NCBI GenBank assembly: GCA_900549225.1
Contig: URNP01000012.1
Span: 1-41,312 of the forward strand
DNA length: 41,312 nucleotides
Origin: an uncultured Eubacteriales bacterium
GTDB lineage: Bacteria; Bacillota; Clostridia; Christensenellales; CAG-917
Direction of reading: 5' to 3'
Part shown: in pieces, positions 1 to 8,546 of the stretch
Layout: every line of letters begins with the position of its first letter
Numbering within the stretch: position 1 is the stretch's first letter
The notes under the pieces: model-generated
The model's input: the letters and a program-made list of their open reading frames with translations, nothing else
Told to the model about the DNA's origin: nothing
The model's database searches: none
Translations under genes and position numbers: made by a program

Positions 1-23
1 TCGCATCTGACACAGTTATTCGC
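1..23. repeat. E1: right end of a structured palindromic element (cut by window edge)
   Basis: The first 23 bases match the right half of the E2-E7 element family: the end of an inner stem followed by the conserved box CTGACACAGTTATTCGC. The left half lies outside the window. Confidence 0.6.
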
Positions 24-172
24 ACGCGTGCATAGCACGCAAATTGCATTTTTCCGCTTGCGCCGCAGGCGCATATACCAAGCAAGCGATATAGCGAAAC
101 TGTGGATTGAGTTTTTATCCCTACTCGAACTGATAGCGTGTATCGATTGCGCGGAGAAATTGCGAGAACAAA
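22..172. repeat. Long dispersed repeat, copy 1
   Basis: It shares long near-identical blocks with 11177-11397: TTCGCACGCGTGCATAGCAC, the block around AAGCGATATAGCGAAACTGT, and CGGAGAAATTGCGAGA near the right end. It carries small hairpins such as GCGTGC-ata-GCACGC. The middle differs between the copies, so the unit is modular. No protein is supported here; an open frame across it does not look like a gene. Bases 173-259 between this repeat and E2 hold only a GGGATTCCCAC...GAATGACA hairpin (216-251) that recurs at 25290-25319. Confidence 0.7.
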
Positions 173-253
173 TGCGGCGAAAGACAACCGCCCTAATGGT
201 TTTCGTTTCTTTTTTGGGGATTCCCACGTCGTTTCACTCCTCTGAATGACACG

Positions 254-355
254 AGGGGGCGATTGTCGTTGCCACAATGCCGTTTGAGCAATGGAGCGTA
301 CTTGAGCGTACGTGACTTGTAAGAAAATCGCATCTGACACAGTTAGGCGCAAAAT
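254..355. repeat. E2: degraded copy of the structured palindromic element
   Basis: The right half is almost identical to E3: GAGCGTAC-ttga-GCGTACGTGAC tip, inner arm GAAAATCGCATC, then GACACAGTTAGGCGC. The left half has decayed and pairs only in short patches (GCGATT, TC, TT). The box GTTAGGCG is the variant shared with E5. Confidence 0.65.
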
Positions 356-368
356 GGTTTGCTTAATT

Positions 369-494
369 AATGAGCGCGATATTTTGATGAAGACCAAGGA
401 AGATGCGATTTTCGAACAACGAGCGTACTTGAGCGTACGTGACTTGTGAGAAAATCGCATCTGACGCAGTTATTCGCAAAATAGCGCGCTCATT
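369..494. repeat. E3: complete structured palindromic element at the end of the PepSY lipoprotein gene
   Basis: The outer stem is AATGAGCGCG-ATATTTTG (369-386) against the inverted AATGAGCGCGCTATTTTG (ending at 494). It is followed by an asymmetric internal loop (ATGAAGACCAAGGA facing CTGACGCAGTTATTCG), a perfect inner stem GATGCGATTTTC, and a CGTAC tip hairpin. The stop codon of the lipoprotein gene (490-492) lies inside the outer stem. Confidence 0.8.
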
Positions 495-1155
495 TTTTGC
501 TGATGATGTTGCCCGTGGCAGGATCAACCAGCATCGCCCAATAATCCACTCCGTCACCGATGAAAGAGACGTAATAATAGTAACTCTCGCGGTCGGCGGT
601 GATGAGTTTGACGTAGATTTCACGCTCGGCTTTGCCTTCGGAATACTCTTTGTCAATCTTGTCTTTGAAGGCTTCTTTTGCTATGTTGACGGCGTCGAGT
701 GCCGACAATTTGCCATCGAGAACGGAGTTGAGTTCTATGTCCGAAGTCACCTCGCCTGCGCTGACGGTTATGGTCTTGGGAACGAAATCGAGTGCGATAG
801 ATGCCACAAATTCGCCGCTTATGCCGCATTTAATTTCACCCGAAAGCGTTTTGTCGTCGGAAGATATGACGTACGCCAAAGTTTTGTAATCGTTGCTTTT
901 GAGGGGAACGATCGTGAGTTCGGTGAAATCGCATACGTCCTTTGCGACGCCGTCCGCAATGAAGTTCTTTTCCCGTCTGCCCGTTTCGACGCTGACGGCA
1001 AAAAGGTCGCTCTCGCCTGCGTAAAACGCTTCGGTGAGCCTTGAGATATTGTCTTTGCTCTCTCCGTCGCCTTTTTCGTTGCAAGCGCAAAGTGCGACGA
1101 GCAAGAGAGTTATGCACAAAATTGAAACCAAAATCAAGCAAGTTTTTCTTCTCAT
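490..1155 (-). CDS. PepSY-domain lipoprotein
   Basis: A predicted cell-surface lipoprotein of 221 residues. It begins with Arg/Lys, a hydrophobic segment and the lipobox LCAC followed by Asn, so it should be lipidated and held on the outer face of the membrane. The last 70 or so residues look like a PepSY unit: helix DAVNIAKEAF, beta strands, and the typical ending VDPATGNIISKK. A weaker similar unit may occupy the middle. PepSY proteins often act as inhibitors or sensors of proteases, but no target is visible. I chose the ATG at 1155 over an in-frame TTG at 1161; neither has a clear Shine-Dalgarno. It is divergent from the P-type ATPase, and its 3' end lies in structured element E3. Confidence 0.8.
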   Translation of the reverse strand: MRRKTCLILVSILCITLLLVALCACNEKGDGESKDNISRLTEAFYAGESDLFAVSVETGRREKNFIADGVAKDVCDFTELTIVPLKSNDYKTLAYVISSDDKTLSGEIKCGISGEFVASIALDFVPKTITVSAGEVTSDIELNSVLDGKLSALDAVNIAKEAFKDKIDKEYSEGKAEREIYVKLITADRESYYYYVSFIGDGVDYWAMLVDPATGNIISKK

Positions 1156-1232
1156 ACGCAAAATATACGGCGGAACGATTGCAAATATGCAAAAAAATAA
1201 TGCAAAAACTCGTTTATCGACTCTTTTTTTTC

Positions 1233-1260
1233 TTGAATAATGTCTAAATTATGATATAAT
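1233..1260 (+). promoter_or_regulatory. Sigma-A promoter of the P-type ATPase / alpha-galactosidase operon
   Basis: TTGAAT (1233-1238), a 16-base spacer, and a perfect TATAAT (1255-1260). Transcription would start near 1267, so the in-frame ATG at 1273 would be almost leaderless. This favours the ATG at 1306. Confidence 0.75.
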
Positions 1261-1305
1261 CATTTATATATTATGAAAATCGTGCGTGCACACATAGGGA
1301 GAATA

Positions 1306-4221
1306 ATGTCAGAAAATTCCGAAAAAAACGTCTATATGTCATCCGAAATCGTTGAGGACGACAAGTCCGAGCCGATTTCAGAGGCGCGCTTCGTGACCGA
1401 TATAAAATGCGGTCTTGCGCAAAAGGACGTCGAAAACAGAATCGCAGAAGGGAAAGTGAACGGCGACACGAACGTAAAGACGAAAAGCGTTTCGCAAATT
1501 TTGCGAGAAAATATCGTCACGTTTTTCAATTTCGTATTTATTCTTCTCGCACTTTTGATATTCTTCTTCGTCGACGCAGGAGAAAGTTTCCTTTCGATTA
1601 TGGGCAATTTCGGATTTATGGTGCTCATAATCTTCAACGCTCTGGTTGGTATTTTCCAAGAATTGAGAGCAAAAAGAACCATCGACAAACTCTCGCTCAT
1701 CTCTGCCCCAAAAGCAATCGTTTTGCGTGACGGCGAGGAAAAGGAAATTGCCGTCAAGGATATCGTTCTCGACGATTTGACGGTGCTTTCGAGCGGAAGT
1801 CAGATTTGCGCGGACGCTATCGTCGTGGAAGGCTCTATCGAAGTCAACGAAAGCCTTATCACAGGCGAACCCGACGCAATTCTCAAAAACCCCGGCGACG
1901 AAGTTATGTCGGGAAGTTTCGTCGTGTCGGGCACGGCAAAAGCGCAAGTGGAACACGTGGGCGTTGACAACTTCGCAACCAAAATCAGTTCGGGCGCAAA
2001 ATATTTCAAAAAACCCAACAGCGAGATTTGGCGCTCGCTTATGTTTATCGTAAAAGTTATGGCAAGCATCATAGTGCCGCTTGGCATCGTGCTGTTCTGC
2101 GTAAAATATTTCGTGCAAAACAATCCCGACGAGGCGCAAAAGGTGATAACCACCCTGCTCGGATATAAGATAAGCGCGCACCTCTCCTCCACTATGCTCG
2201 GCACTATAGCAACCGTCATCGGAATGATTCCATCGGGACTCGTTGCGCTCTCGTCGACGGTGTTCTGCGTGAGCGTATTGCGACTTTCTCGGCACAAAAC
2301 GCTTGCTCAAGACCTCTATTGCGTCGAAACGCTCGCGCGCGTGGACGTGTTGTGTCTTGACAAAACGGGCACTATCACCGAAGGCACTATGGAAGTCAAC
2401 GACGTTCAACCCGCAAAGGGCAAGGACGTAAAAGGCGTGATGCAAATCATCAAAAACGTGACGAGCGCACTCGAGGACGACAACGCGACGATAAACGCTT
2501 TGCGCGCGTACGTTGCAGAACTTCAAAGTTCGGGCGAAGTCGAGCAAATCGTGCCCTTCTCCTCTCAACGCAAGTGGAGCGGCGCAAGAATAGACGGCGT
2601 GTCGTACGTCATAGGCGCACCCGAATTCGTGTTCAAAAAACGCACAAAAGCAATGGAAAACACTATGTCGGAAATGGCGCAAAAGGGTTTCCGCGTTATG
2701 GTCGTGGCGTCGTCTAAAAACAAGTTCGGCGACGGCACTCTGCCAAAAACGCTCGCTCTTGAAAGTTTCGTGTTCATCACCGACAAGATAAGAAAAGAAG
2801 CCCCCGATACGCTGCGCTTTTTCAAGCAAGAAGGCGTGACCGTCAAGATAATTTCGGGCGACAATCCGCAGACCGTACGCGCGGTTGCGATGAGAGCAGG
2901 TCTCGAAGATTGCGACAATATCGTGGATATGTCCACTCTCCAAACGGAAGAGGAAGTGTACGAGGCGGCAACCAAATATAGCATTTTCGGTCGAGTTTTG
3001 CCCGATCAGAAACTTATGCTGGTCAAGGCGTTGAAAAAGGCAGGTCACACCGTTGCGATGACGGGCGACGGCGTGAACGACGTGCTTGCGCTAAAAGAAG
3101 CGGATTGCTCCGTGGCAATGGCGTCGGGCTCGGACGCGGCGAAAAACGTGAGTTCGCTCGTGCTTTTGGACAGCAACTTCTCTTCTATGCCGAGAGTCGT
3201 TGCAGAAGGCAGACGCTCCATAAACAACCTCGAGCGTTCCGCCGCCCTGTATATTATGAAAACCATTTACAACACGCTTTTGGCGTTGCTGTTTATGATA
3301 GTGGTCGATCCTCTCCCCTTCACGCCGCAAAACCTCACTATTATGGGCGCGGTGACGATCGGTATGCCCTCGGTGGTGCTTGCGCTCGAACCGAACGCCG
3401 ACAGAGTTACGGGGCGGTTCTTGCCAAAGGTGCTTTCAAACGCCGTTCCCGGTGGCATTACGGTGCTACTTGGCGCGGCGGCAGTCATAATATGCAACAG
3501 ATTTTTCCTCACCGATATCACCGACTTGCAGTCGCAGACGGTGTTTATATGGATTATCACTTTCGTGGGATTTTTGCTTCTGTTCAAAGTGTCCCTCCCC
3601 ACACGGCTTGCGAGTTGGTCGGCGTTCTTCGGAATCAGCGACTTTATGAACGAGCGCAAAAAGGAAGAGGCAAGGGCACAGAAAATCGATTCGAGCCTCT
3701 ACGACGGATACGTGGACGAGTCCGAAAAACGCTATTCCCTCACGAACGGAGTGGTTATGCGCGTGCTTGAACCCGAAAAAGAAAACGCTAAGCCCAAAAA
3801 GGAGCGTAGAGAGCGTAAAGAACGCAAAAAGCACAAGATCGACAAATCAAAACTGCTCATCGCGCTCAACCTCTTCACTTATATCCTTATGGTGTTCATA
3901 TTCGTGGGCGTATACTTCATATCTATCAACGTGACGATAGACGGCAAAGTTGTGGACCTCGTGGGCATACTGCGCACTTTCTTCCGTCTTGACAATCACG
4001 TCACTTGGGAAATGGGCAAAGCAATGCTTGCTATAGGCGCGATTCTCACGGTTGCGTACGTCGGATTCGTTGCGATGATGAATCAAATCAAACTCGAACA
4101 CGGCGAGGCTATCGAATTGAAATTCGAGCGCCTAGACGCTAAAATGCGCGCCAAAGAACAAAAACCCGCAAAGGTGCAAAAATCAAATAAAATCAAGAAA
4201 TCGACAAAGGTGAAAAAATGA
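1306..4221 (+). CDS. P-type cation-transporting ATPase (CtpE-like)
   Basis: A 971-residue ATP-driven cation pump of the inner membrane. Visible landmarks are the actuator TGEP (186-189), the phosphorylated Asp in DKTGT (D352), the hinge TGDGVND (586-592), and paired transmembrane segments before the actuator, before DKTGT and in the C-terminal third. The region RAKRTIDKLSLISAPKA and the hinge AMASGSDAAKN are like the bacterial CtpE group, for which calcium uptake has been described, so Ca2+ or Mg2+ is a reasonable but unproven substrate. There is no N-terminal heavy-metal domain. A Lys-rich stretch precedes the last two membrane segments and another ends the protein. I start at 1306 because AGGGAG lies just upstream; an ATG at 1273 lacks this. 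The stop overlaps the next start (ATGA). Confidence 0.92.
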   Translation: MSENSEKNVYMSSEIVEDDKSEPISEARFVTDIKCGLAQKDVENRIAEGKVNGDTNVKTKSVSQILRENIVTFFNFVFILLALLIFFFVDAGESFLSIMGNFGFMVLIIFNALVGIFQELRAKRTIDKLSLISAPKAIVLRDGEEKEIAVKDIVLDDLTVLSSGSQICADAIVVEGSIEVNESLITGEPDAILKNPGDEVMSGSFVVSGTAKAQVEHVGVDNFATKISSGAKYFKKPNSEIWRSLMFIVKVMASIIVPLGIVLFCVKYFVQNNPDEAQKVITTLLGYKISAHLSSTMLGTIATVIGMIPSGLVALSSTVFCVSVLRLSRHKTLAQDLYCVETLARVDVLCLDKTGTITEGTMEVNDVQPAKGKDVKGVMQIIKNVTSALEDDNATINALRAYVAELQSSGEVEQIVPFSSQRKWSGARIDGVSYVIGAPEFVFKKRTKAMENTMSEMAQKGFRVMVVASSKNKFGDGTLPKTLALESFVFITDKIRKEAPDTLRFFKQEGVTVKIISGDNPQTVRAVAMRAGLEDCDNIVDMSTLQTEEEVYEAATKYSIFGRVLPDQKLMLVKALKKAGHTVAMTGDGVNDVLALKEADCSVAMASGSDAAKNVSSLVLLDSNFSSMPRVVAEGRRSINNLERSAALYIMKTIYNTLLALLFMIVVDPLPFTPQNLTIMGAVTIGMPSVVLALEPNADRVTGRFLPKVLSNAVPGGITVLLGAAAVIICNRFFLTDITDLQSQTVFIWIITFVGFLLLFKVSLPTRLASWSAFFGISDFMNERKKEEARAQKIDSSLYDGYVDESEKRYSLTNGVVMRVLEPEKENAKPKKERRERKERKKHKIDKSKLLIALNLFTYILMVFIFVGVYFISINVTIDGKVVDLVGILRTFFRLDNHVTWEMGKAMLAIGAILTVAYVGFVAMMNQIKLEHGEAIELKFERLDAKMRAKEQKPAKVQKSNKIKKSTKVKK

Positions 4222-5843
4222 AACGTAACGGCATGTGTCCTTTCTGCTATATCAAGAGCCTTTTCCAAAAGAAAAAGCCTACGAGCGTAAAGCCCGAACT
4301 TTCCGACTACGAAAACGGCGTGGCTCTCACTCCCCCTATGGGTTGGTCGAGTTGGAATACATTTAGAAACCGCATAAACGAAAAACTCATTCTCGACACG
4401 GCAAAAGCGATGAAAGACAACGGTCTTATCGAGGCGGGATATAAGTATATCAACCTCGACGACTGTTGGCAATCCTCTTTGCGCGACGAAAACGGCGAAC
4501 TCGTCGGAGATTACGAAACCTTCCCTAGCGGCATAGCAAACCTTGCAAAACAAGTCAACGCTATGGGGCTGAAACTCGGCGCGTACACCTCGAACGGCAC
4601 GCTCACCTGCGAGGACTTGCCCGCAAGCCTCGGAAGAGAAAAATACGACGCGTATACGCTTGCAAAATGGGGCGTGGAATATTTCAAATACGACTACTGC
4701 CATCATATCCCCATCTCTCGCTACGCTCCGCTCGTGTACTCGATAAGCGTTTCACAATTCGATTCGCACCCCATGGAATACTCCGTGCATAACGCAGTGC
4801 TATCGGGACTTGCTCGCTTTATGACCGACACCAAACTCCCGGGCGGAAGTTACGTGTCCGGTCTTGACGCAAATCAAGGCAGACTCACCTACAACAATAT
4901 CGAAGCGGACGAGGACGGAACTTACGTTCTCACCGTCAATATCAAAAAGAAAGGCGGCTATGAAAAATACCTCATCGCAAAGGTGAACGACGGCGAGGAA
5001 TACGAGATTCTCTTCCCTCCTCAAAAGAGATTCAACCTCACGGCAAGATTCCAGGTGCTCGTGCACCTCTCCGCAGGCAAAAACAAAATCGAATTCTTCA
5101 ACCCCGTCACGAGCGACGCCGACAGCGAAATGTATCAGTATCGCCGTATGGGGCAGGCGCTCAAAGAAGCCACCGCAAGAGTCGCAAAAGAGCGTAAACA
5201 GCCCGAAAAACCAATCGTATTCTCTATCTGCGAATGGGGTTGGGGCAAGCCGTACAATTGGGGCGCAAAGGCAGGCAATCTGTGGCGCACAACTCCCGAT
5301 ATTCGCCCATGGTGGATTTGGATTAAACTAATCTACGAGCATACCGTCAAACTCTACCCCTATTCGAGCAAAGGGCACTACAACGACCCCGATATGCTCG
5401 AAGTGGGCAACGGAAAACTCACCTACAATCAGAACGTGTCGCACTTTTCGCTGTGGTGTATGATGAACGCTCCGCTCATTCTCGGCAACGACTTGCGCAA
5501 TATGAGCGAGCAGGTCAAGAGCATCGTCACCAACAAAAATATGATTGCAATCAACCAAGACTCCCTCGCAAAGCAGGCAAAACGCGTCAAGAAAGGCGTC
5601 GTGGACGTGCTTGCAAAACCGCTTGCCGACGGTTCGGTGGCTGTATGCTTCTTCAACAAAGCATCCCACCCATCGAAAGCGAAATTCGACTTAAACTCGC
5701 TCGTCGACGACAAATACGTCGCTATGGCAAAGCAAAACGAGTATCGCATCAAAGAGCAATGGAGCGGCGAAAACCTCACGACGAACGGCGTCGTGAACGT
5801 ATCTTTGGAAAAGTGCCAAAGCAAAGTGTATATCGTCAAATAA
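4218..5843 (+). CDS. Alpha-galactosidase, GH27, with an inserted carbohydrate-binding-like domain
   Basis: A 541-residue glycoside hydrolase that should release terminal alpha-galactose from melibiose or raffinose-type sugars. The GH27 barrel begins with TPPMGWSSWNTF (38-49) and NLDDCW (79-84). The nucleophile is Asp159 in FKYDYC, and the acid/base is the Asp of NDPDML (389-394). Residues about 178-305 interrupt the barrel with a beta-rich segment (GLDANQGRLTYNNI, then YLIAKVNDGEEYEI, then LSAGKNKIEFFN) that reads like a CBM35/CBM6-type sandwich. No signal peptide is seen, so the enzyme is probably cytoplasmic and works after sugar uptake by the convergent GPH symporter. It overlaps the P-type ATPase by four bases (ATGA), implying coupled translation. 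A strong terminator follows. Confidence 0.93.
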   Translation: MKRNGMCPFCYIKSLFQKKKPTSVKPELSDYENGVALTPPMGWSSWNTFRNRINEKLILDTAKAMKDNGLIEAGYKYINLDDCWQSSLRDENGELVGDYETFPSGIANLAKQVNAMGLKLGAYTSNGTLTCEDLPASLGREKYDAYTLAKWGVEYFKYDYCHHIPISRYAPLVYSISVSQFDSHPMEYSVHNAVLSGLARFMTDTKLPGGSYVSGLDANQGRLTYNNIEADEDGTYVLTVNIKKKGGYEKYLIAKVNDGEEYEILFPPQKRFNLTARFQVLVHLSAGKNKIEFFNPVTSDADSEMYQYRRMGQALKEATARVAKERKQPEKPIVFSICEWGWGKPYNWGAKAGNLWRTTPDIRPWWIWIKLIYEHTVKLYPYSSKGHYNDPDMLEVGNGKLTYNQNVSHFSLWCMMNAPLILGNDLRNMSEQVKSIVTNKNMIAINQDSLAKQAKRVKKGVVDVLAKPLADGSVAVCFFNKASHPSKAKFDLNSLVDDKYVAMAKQNEYRIKEQWSGENLTTNGVVNVSLEKCQSKVYIVK

Positions 5844-5899
5844 CGCTCTAACCCTTGCATCAAGCGTTGCAACCGCTTTGAATTGAACTTATCAGACAA

Positions 5900-5935
5900 A
5901 TCAAAGACCTCGCATTTGCGAGGTCTTTTGATTGA
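5900..5935. terminator. Bidirectional intrinsic terminator
   Basis: The stem AAAGACCTCGCA / TGCGAGGTCTTT has A-rich and T-rich flanks on both sides. It can end transcription of the alpha-galactosidase (plus) and the symporter (minus). The rest of 5844-6054 shows only a weak AACGGTTAT...AACCGTTAT repeat. Confidence 0.85.
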
Positions 5936-6054
5936 TTTACGTTGGTTTTAACGGTTATATTTCGTTTTTGAAACCGTTATACGACGATTATAAGATTGTC
6001 TGCGATTGATTCGTATCACGATTTTTTTGCAAATCTTTTTGGCAGACGGTAGGA

Positions 6055-7755
6055 TTATTCTTCCATATCCTTGTCGTCGTGCTCGACTTCGTTCATCTCT
6101 TCTTCGTAATGCTCCGCAAGCGCTTCTTCAAAGGGCTTTTCGACGTTTTCTTGCGCATCTTCCGCTCTCATATCGCACTCTTTGTCACACTCGGAGCAGT
6201 TGTCTGAGCACTCCTCTTCTTCGACGATTTTCGCCGCCTCGTTCTCCGCTCTGCGAATTGCGAGTTCGTCACGCATTTGAACTTTGGTCTTTTCGTCAAT
6301 CTTGTAGAAGAACATCAAAAGCGAACTTGCAAGCATACAAAGACCGGGAAGCAAGAAGTAGACGATCCACGCCTTGTTTTGCATACCGTCGGTGACGTAA
6401 CTTGCGATTGCTTGCATATTCTCCGCACTGCCCTGCACGCCGACCTTCGCGACGTCGGCATATTTTGACGCCGAATAACCGATTGCGCCGATAAACAGTA
6501 TGCCAAGCGACACCGAGAGCGCGTTGGAGAGTTTGTTGGACATTGAAAGAATTGCAAACTGCGTGCCTTCCGTGCGCTTGCCCGTCTTCCACTCCTGATA
6601 ATCGACGATATCTGCCGTCATGACCATAGGCAGATAGCCGTTCGGACCGTACGCAAAGCCGAGGAAGAATTGATAAATCCAGATTGCCCAGATGCTTCTT
6701 CCGAAACTTCCCGTCGGGCTGAGCGTGTAGATGAGCGTGGAAACGAGAGTCACCAAAAAGCCGTAGAAACCTGCGACGATAAAGTATTTCTTTTCGCCGA
6801 GTTTTTTGTTGATAATCGGGTTGAGCACTATCGTGACCATCGACGATACCCCCGAGGTGATGCCGATTGCCCAACTGCATGCGTCGCCGTAAAGCGTGCC
6901 CATGCCGATGAAGGACAAATCTATGCCGTCACGAACGAGAATGCAGGTTGCCTGCACCGCGATGCCCAAGCCGATATTTCTGCCGAAACCGAGGATGTAC
7001 GTTCCGAAAACTATGAGCAACATTTTGTTGTTTTTGAGTTCTCTGAACATCTCCTTGAAACTCATGCCCGCCGAGGTGTTGGACTTGACCACCTCTTTGC
7101 ACTTGAAGTACATAAGAAGTTGGAAGATGAGTCCGAGTCCTGCCATAATGGCTGCGGTGATGATATATTCGGTTTTGCCGACAGCACCGCCCGAACCTGT
7201 GAGAATACACACGAAACTGACGAATACGCCCGGTGCGGCAAGCGCAACCGATTTGAGCGTGTTGCCAAGGCCTGCGGCGTTGTTGACCTCTTCACTGCTA
7301 TTTGAAATGAGCGAAAGCATGCCTTGCGAGGGAATGTCCGCCATGGTCATTGAAATATTCCAAAGTACTACGACGAAAATTATGTAAATATATTTGCCGA
7401 CCGTGCCGCCCGTGGTGTTTGCAAACGGTATGAACACGAACGATATCATCGTCAAAACGGCAAGAGGAAACGCCGAAAACAATATCCACGGACGCATTTT
7501 GCCCGCTTTGAAGTTGGCTCTGTCAATGAGATTGCCGATGACGAAGTCTGCAACGATGCTGATAAACTTTGCCGCAAGTATGATGCCTGCAACCGCCATC
7601 AAATCGGCTTGAAGAATTTTGTTGAAAAATTCAGCCTGATAACTGTTGATAAGGCCGATGCCGAGGTTGATACCCATAAGTCCCAACGCGTAAATCCACA
7701 TATTTGCGGTCAACGCCCCGGCCTTTTTCTCCTTTTTGTTCACCAAATCTGTCAT
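6055..7755 (-). CDS. GPH-family sugar:cation symporter (MFS, MelB-like)
   Basis: A 566-residue membrane protein of about twelve hydrophobic segments. The early motif ADFVIGNLIDRANFKAGKMR is typical of glycoside-pentoside-hexuronide symporters, which import sugars such as melibiose with Na+ or H+. Convergence with a cytoplasmic alpha-galactosidase suggests an alpha-galactoside substrate (inference). The last 70 or so residues form an acidic hydrophilic tail that contains the cysteine cluster ECSDNCSECDKECD (see findings). I start at the ATG at 7755, which has AAAGGGA six bases upstream; an in-frame TTG at 7773 is less likely. A sigma-A promoter lies directly upstream. Confidence 0.88.
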   Translation of the reverse strand: MTDLVNKKEKKAGALTANMWIYALGLMGINLGIGLINSYQAEFFNKILQADLMAVAGIILAAKFISIVADFVIGNLIDRANFKAGKMRPWILFSAFPLAVLTMISFVFIPFANTTGGTVGKYIYIIFVVVLWNISMTMADIPSQGMLSLISNSSEEVNNAAGLGNTLKSVALAAPGVFVSFVCILTGSGGAVGKTEYIITAAIMAGLGLIFQLLMYFKCKEVVKSNTSAGMSFKEMFRELKNNKMLLIVFGTYILGFGRNIGLGIAVQATCILVRDGIDLSFIGMGTLYGDACSWAIGITSGVSSMVTIVLNPIINKKLGEKKYFIVAGFYGFLVTLVSTLIYTLSPTGSFGRSIWAIWIYQFFLGFAYGPNGYLPMVMTADIVDYQEWKTGKRTEGTQFAILSMSNKLSNALSVSLGILFIGAIGYSASKYADVAKVGVQGSAENMQAIASYVTDGMQNKAWIVYFLLPGLCMLASSLLMFFYKIDEKTKVQMRDELAIRRAENEAAKIVEEEECSDNCSECDKECDMRAEDAQENVEKPFEEALAEHYEEEMNEVEHDDKDMEE

Positions 7756-7797
7756 AATTTTCCCTTTGCGCAAGCGCGCGTATATTGATGTATATCT

Positions 7798-7826
7798 ATT
7801 ATATATTATAAAAGAATCAAATTCAA
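7798..7826 (-). promoter_or_regulatory. Sigma-A promoter of the GPH symporter
   Basis: On the minus strand: TTGAAT (7821-7826), a 17-base spacer, TATAAT (7798-7803). Confidence 0.7.
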
Positions 7827-7924
7827 TACCGAATCGGACAAACGTAAGAAAATATTATATATCTCGAGTCACGTATTCGAAGGGGCAGATACCGTGTATA
7901 AGTAGGCTACGAACACGTTTTCGT

Positions 7925-7978
7925 TCGGGTGAGGGGTGTAACTCCACCCGCAATTATTAATTATTAATTATTAATTTT
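7925..7978. repeat. Hairpin plus TTAATTA-type repeat, copy a
   Basis: A CGGGTG...CCACCCG hairpin followed by tandem AATTATT units. It lies directly after the stop of the glycosylase gene. Related copies occur at 8486-8541, 25320-25371 and 34882-34931, each just past a minus-strand gene. Confidence 0.75.
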
Positions 7979-8458
7979 CAAAATGCTCCACTCGCGCACG
8001 AGGTGCTCAAGAGAGAATTGGGCGTTTGCGGGACTTGTGGACGGCAAAAGCGTCGTTTGGCTCTCGTATTCGGGATATGCGGACAAAAAATACTTGTAAG
8101 ACGCTTTTCCGTTGCAAAAAATGCGCTCGATTCGACTGTTTGCAATCAGAGTCGGAATATCGGCAGGCACGACGTTTGAAATAGCACTGTCCTTGCTCGA
8201 CTCGATGTCGCACTCCTCAACGCTGTCGTAAAGCGCAATGAAGTTTGATTTGAGAAACTCTATGCGTTCGGGAACGGTTGCACGATACAAATCGACGCCG
8301 TACAAACAAGAAAGCACCCTCCAGAATCTGTTTTTAGGGTGCATATAATAAAAATCGTTTTCCACCGACTTGATTGACGGTACGCTGCCGAGAATAAGAA
8401 TCCTCGACTTCGAGTCAACAACGGCGGGAAACGGGTGTTTTATATGGCGCATATTCAT
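7964..8458 (-). CDS. DNA-deoxyinosine (hypoxanthine) glycosylase, UDG superfamily
   Basis: A 164-residue base-excision enzyme. The N-terminal LILGSVPSIKS followed by YYMHPKNRFW and the late LLPSTSPANA match the UDG-superfamily group (family 6) that removes hypoxanthine from deaminated DNA. Family and length fit well, but the exact base specificity is inferred from the family. The ATG at 8458 is followed by a second in-frame ATG at 8452; neither has a clear ribosome site. The gene stands alone between two copies of the AATTATT/hairpin repeat, and the stop codon touches copy a. Confidence 0.85.
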   Translation of the reverse strand: MNMRHIKHPFPAVVDSKSRILILGSVPSIKSVENDFYYMHPKNRFWRVLSCLYGVDLYRATVPERIEFLKSNFIALYDSVEECDIESSKDSAISNVVPADIPTLIANSRIERIFCNGKASYKYFLSAYPEYESQTTLLPSTSPANAQFSLEHLVREWSILKINN

Positions 8459-8485
8459 TTTAATCGCAATCTAAATTTTTTTGTT

Positions 8486-8541
8486 CGGGTGTGGGCAGAG
8501 CCTACCTGCAATTATTCATTATTCATTATTAATTATTAATT
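8486..8541. repeat. Hairpin plus TTAATTA-type repeat, copy b
   Basis: CGGGTGTGGGC-aga-GCCTACCTG hairpin followed by ATTATTC/AATTATT units. It sits just past the stop of the DnaC-like gene. Confidence 0.75.
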
Positions 8542-8546
8542 CAAAA

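Noticed and set aside
28..249. Open frame in the left repeat region
   Set aside because: It crosses the long dispersed repeat, is broken in the second copy at 11177-11397 and resembles no protein.
1378..3048. Long minus-strand open frame opposite the P-type ATPase
   Set aside because: It lies fully antisense to a clear pump gene, its translation is rich in His, Phe and Arg without any motif, and it has no ribosome site.
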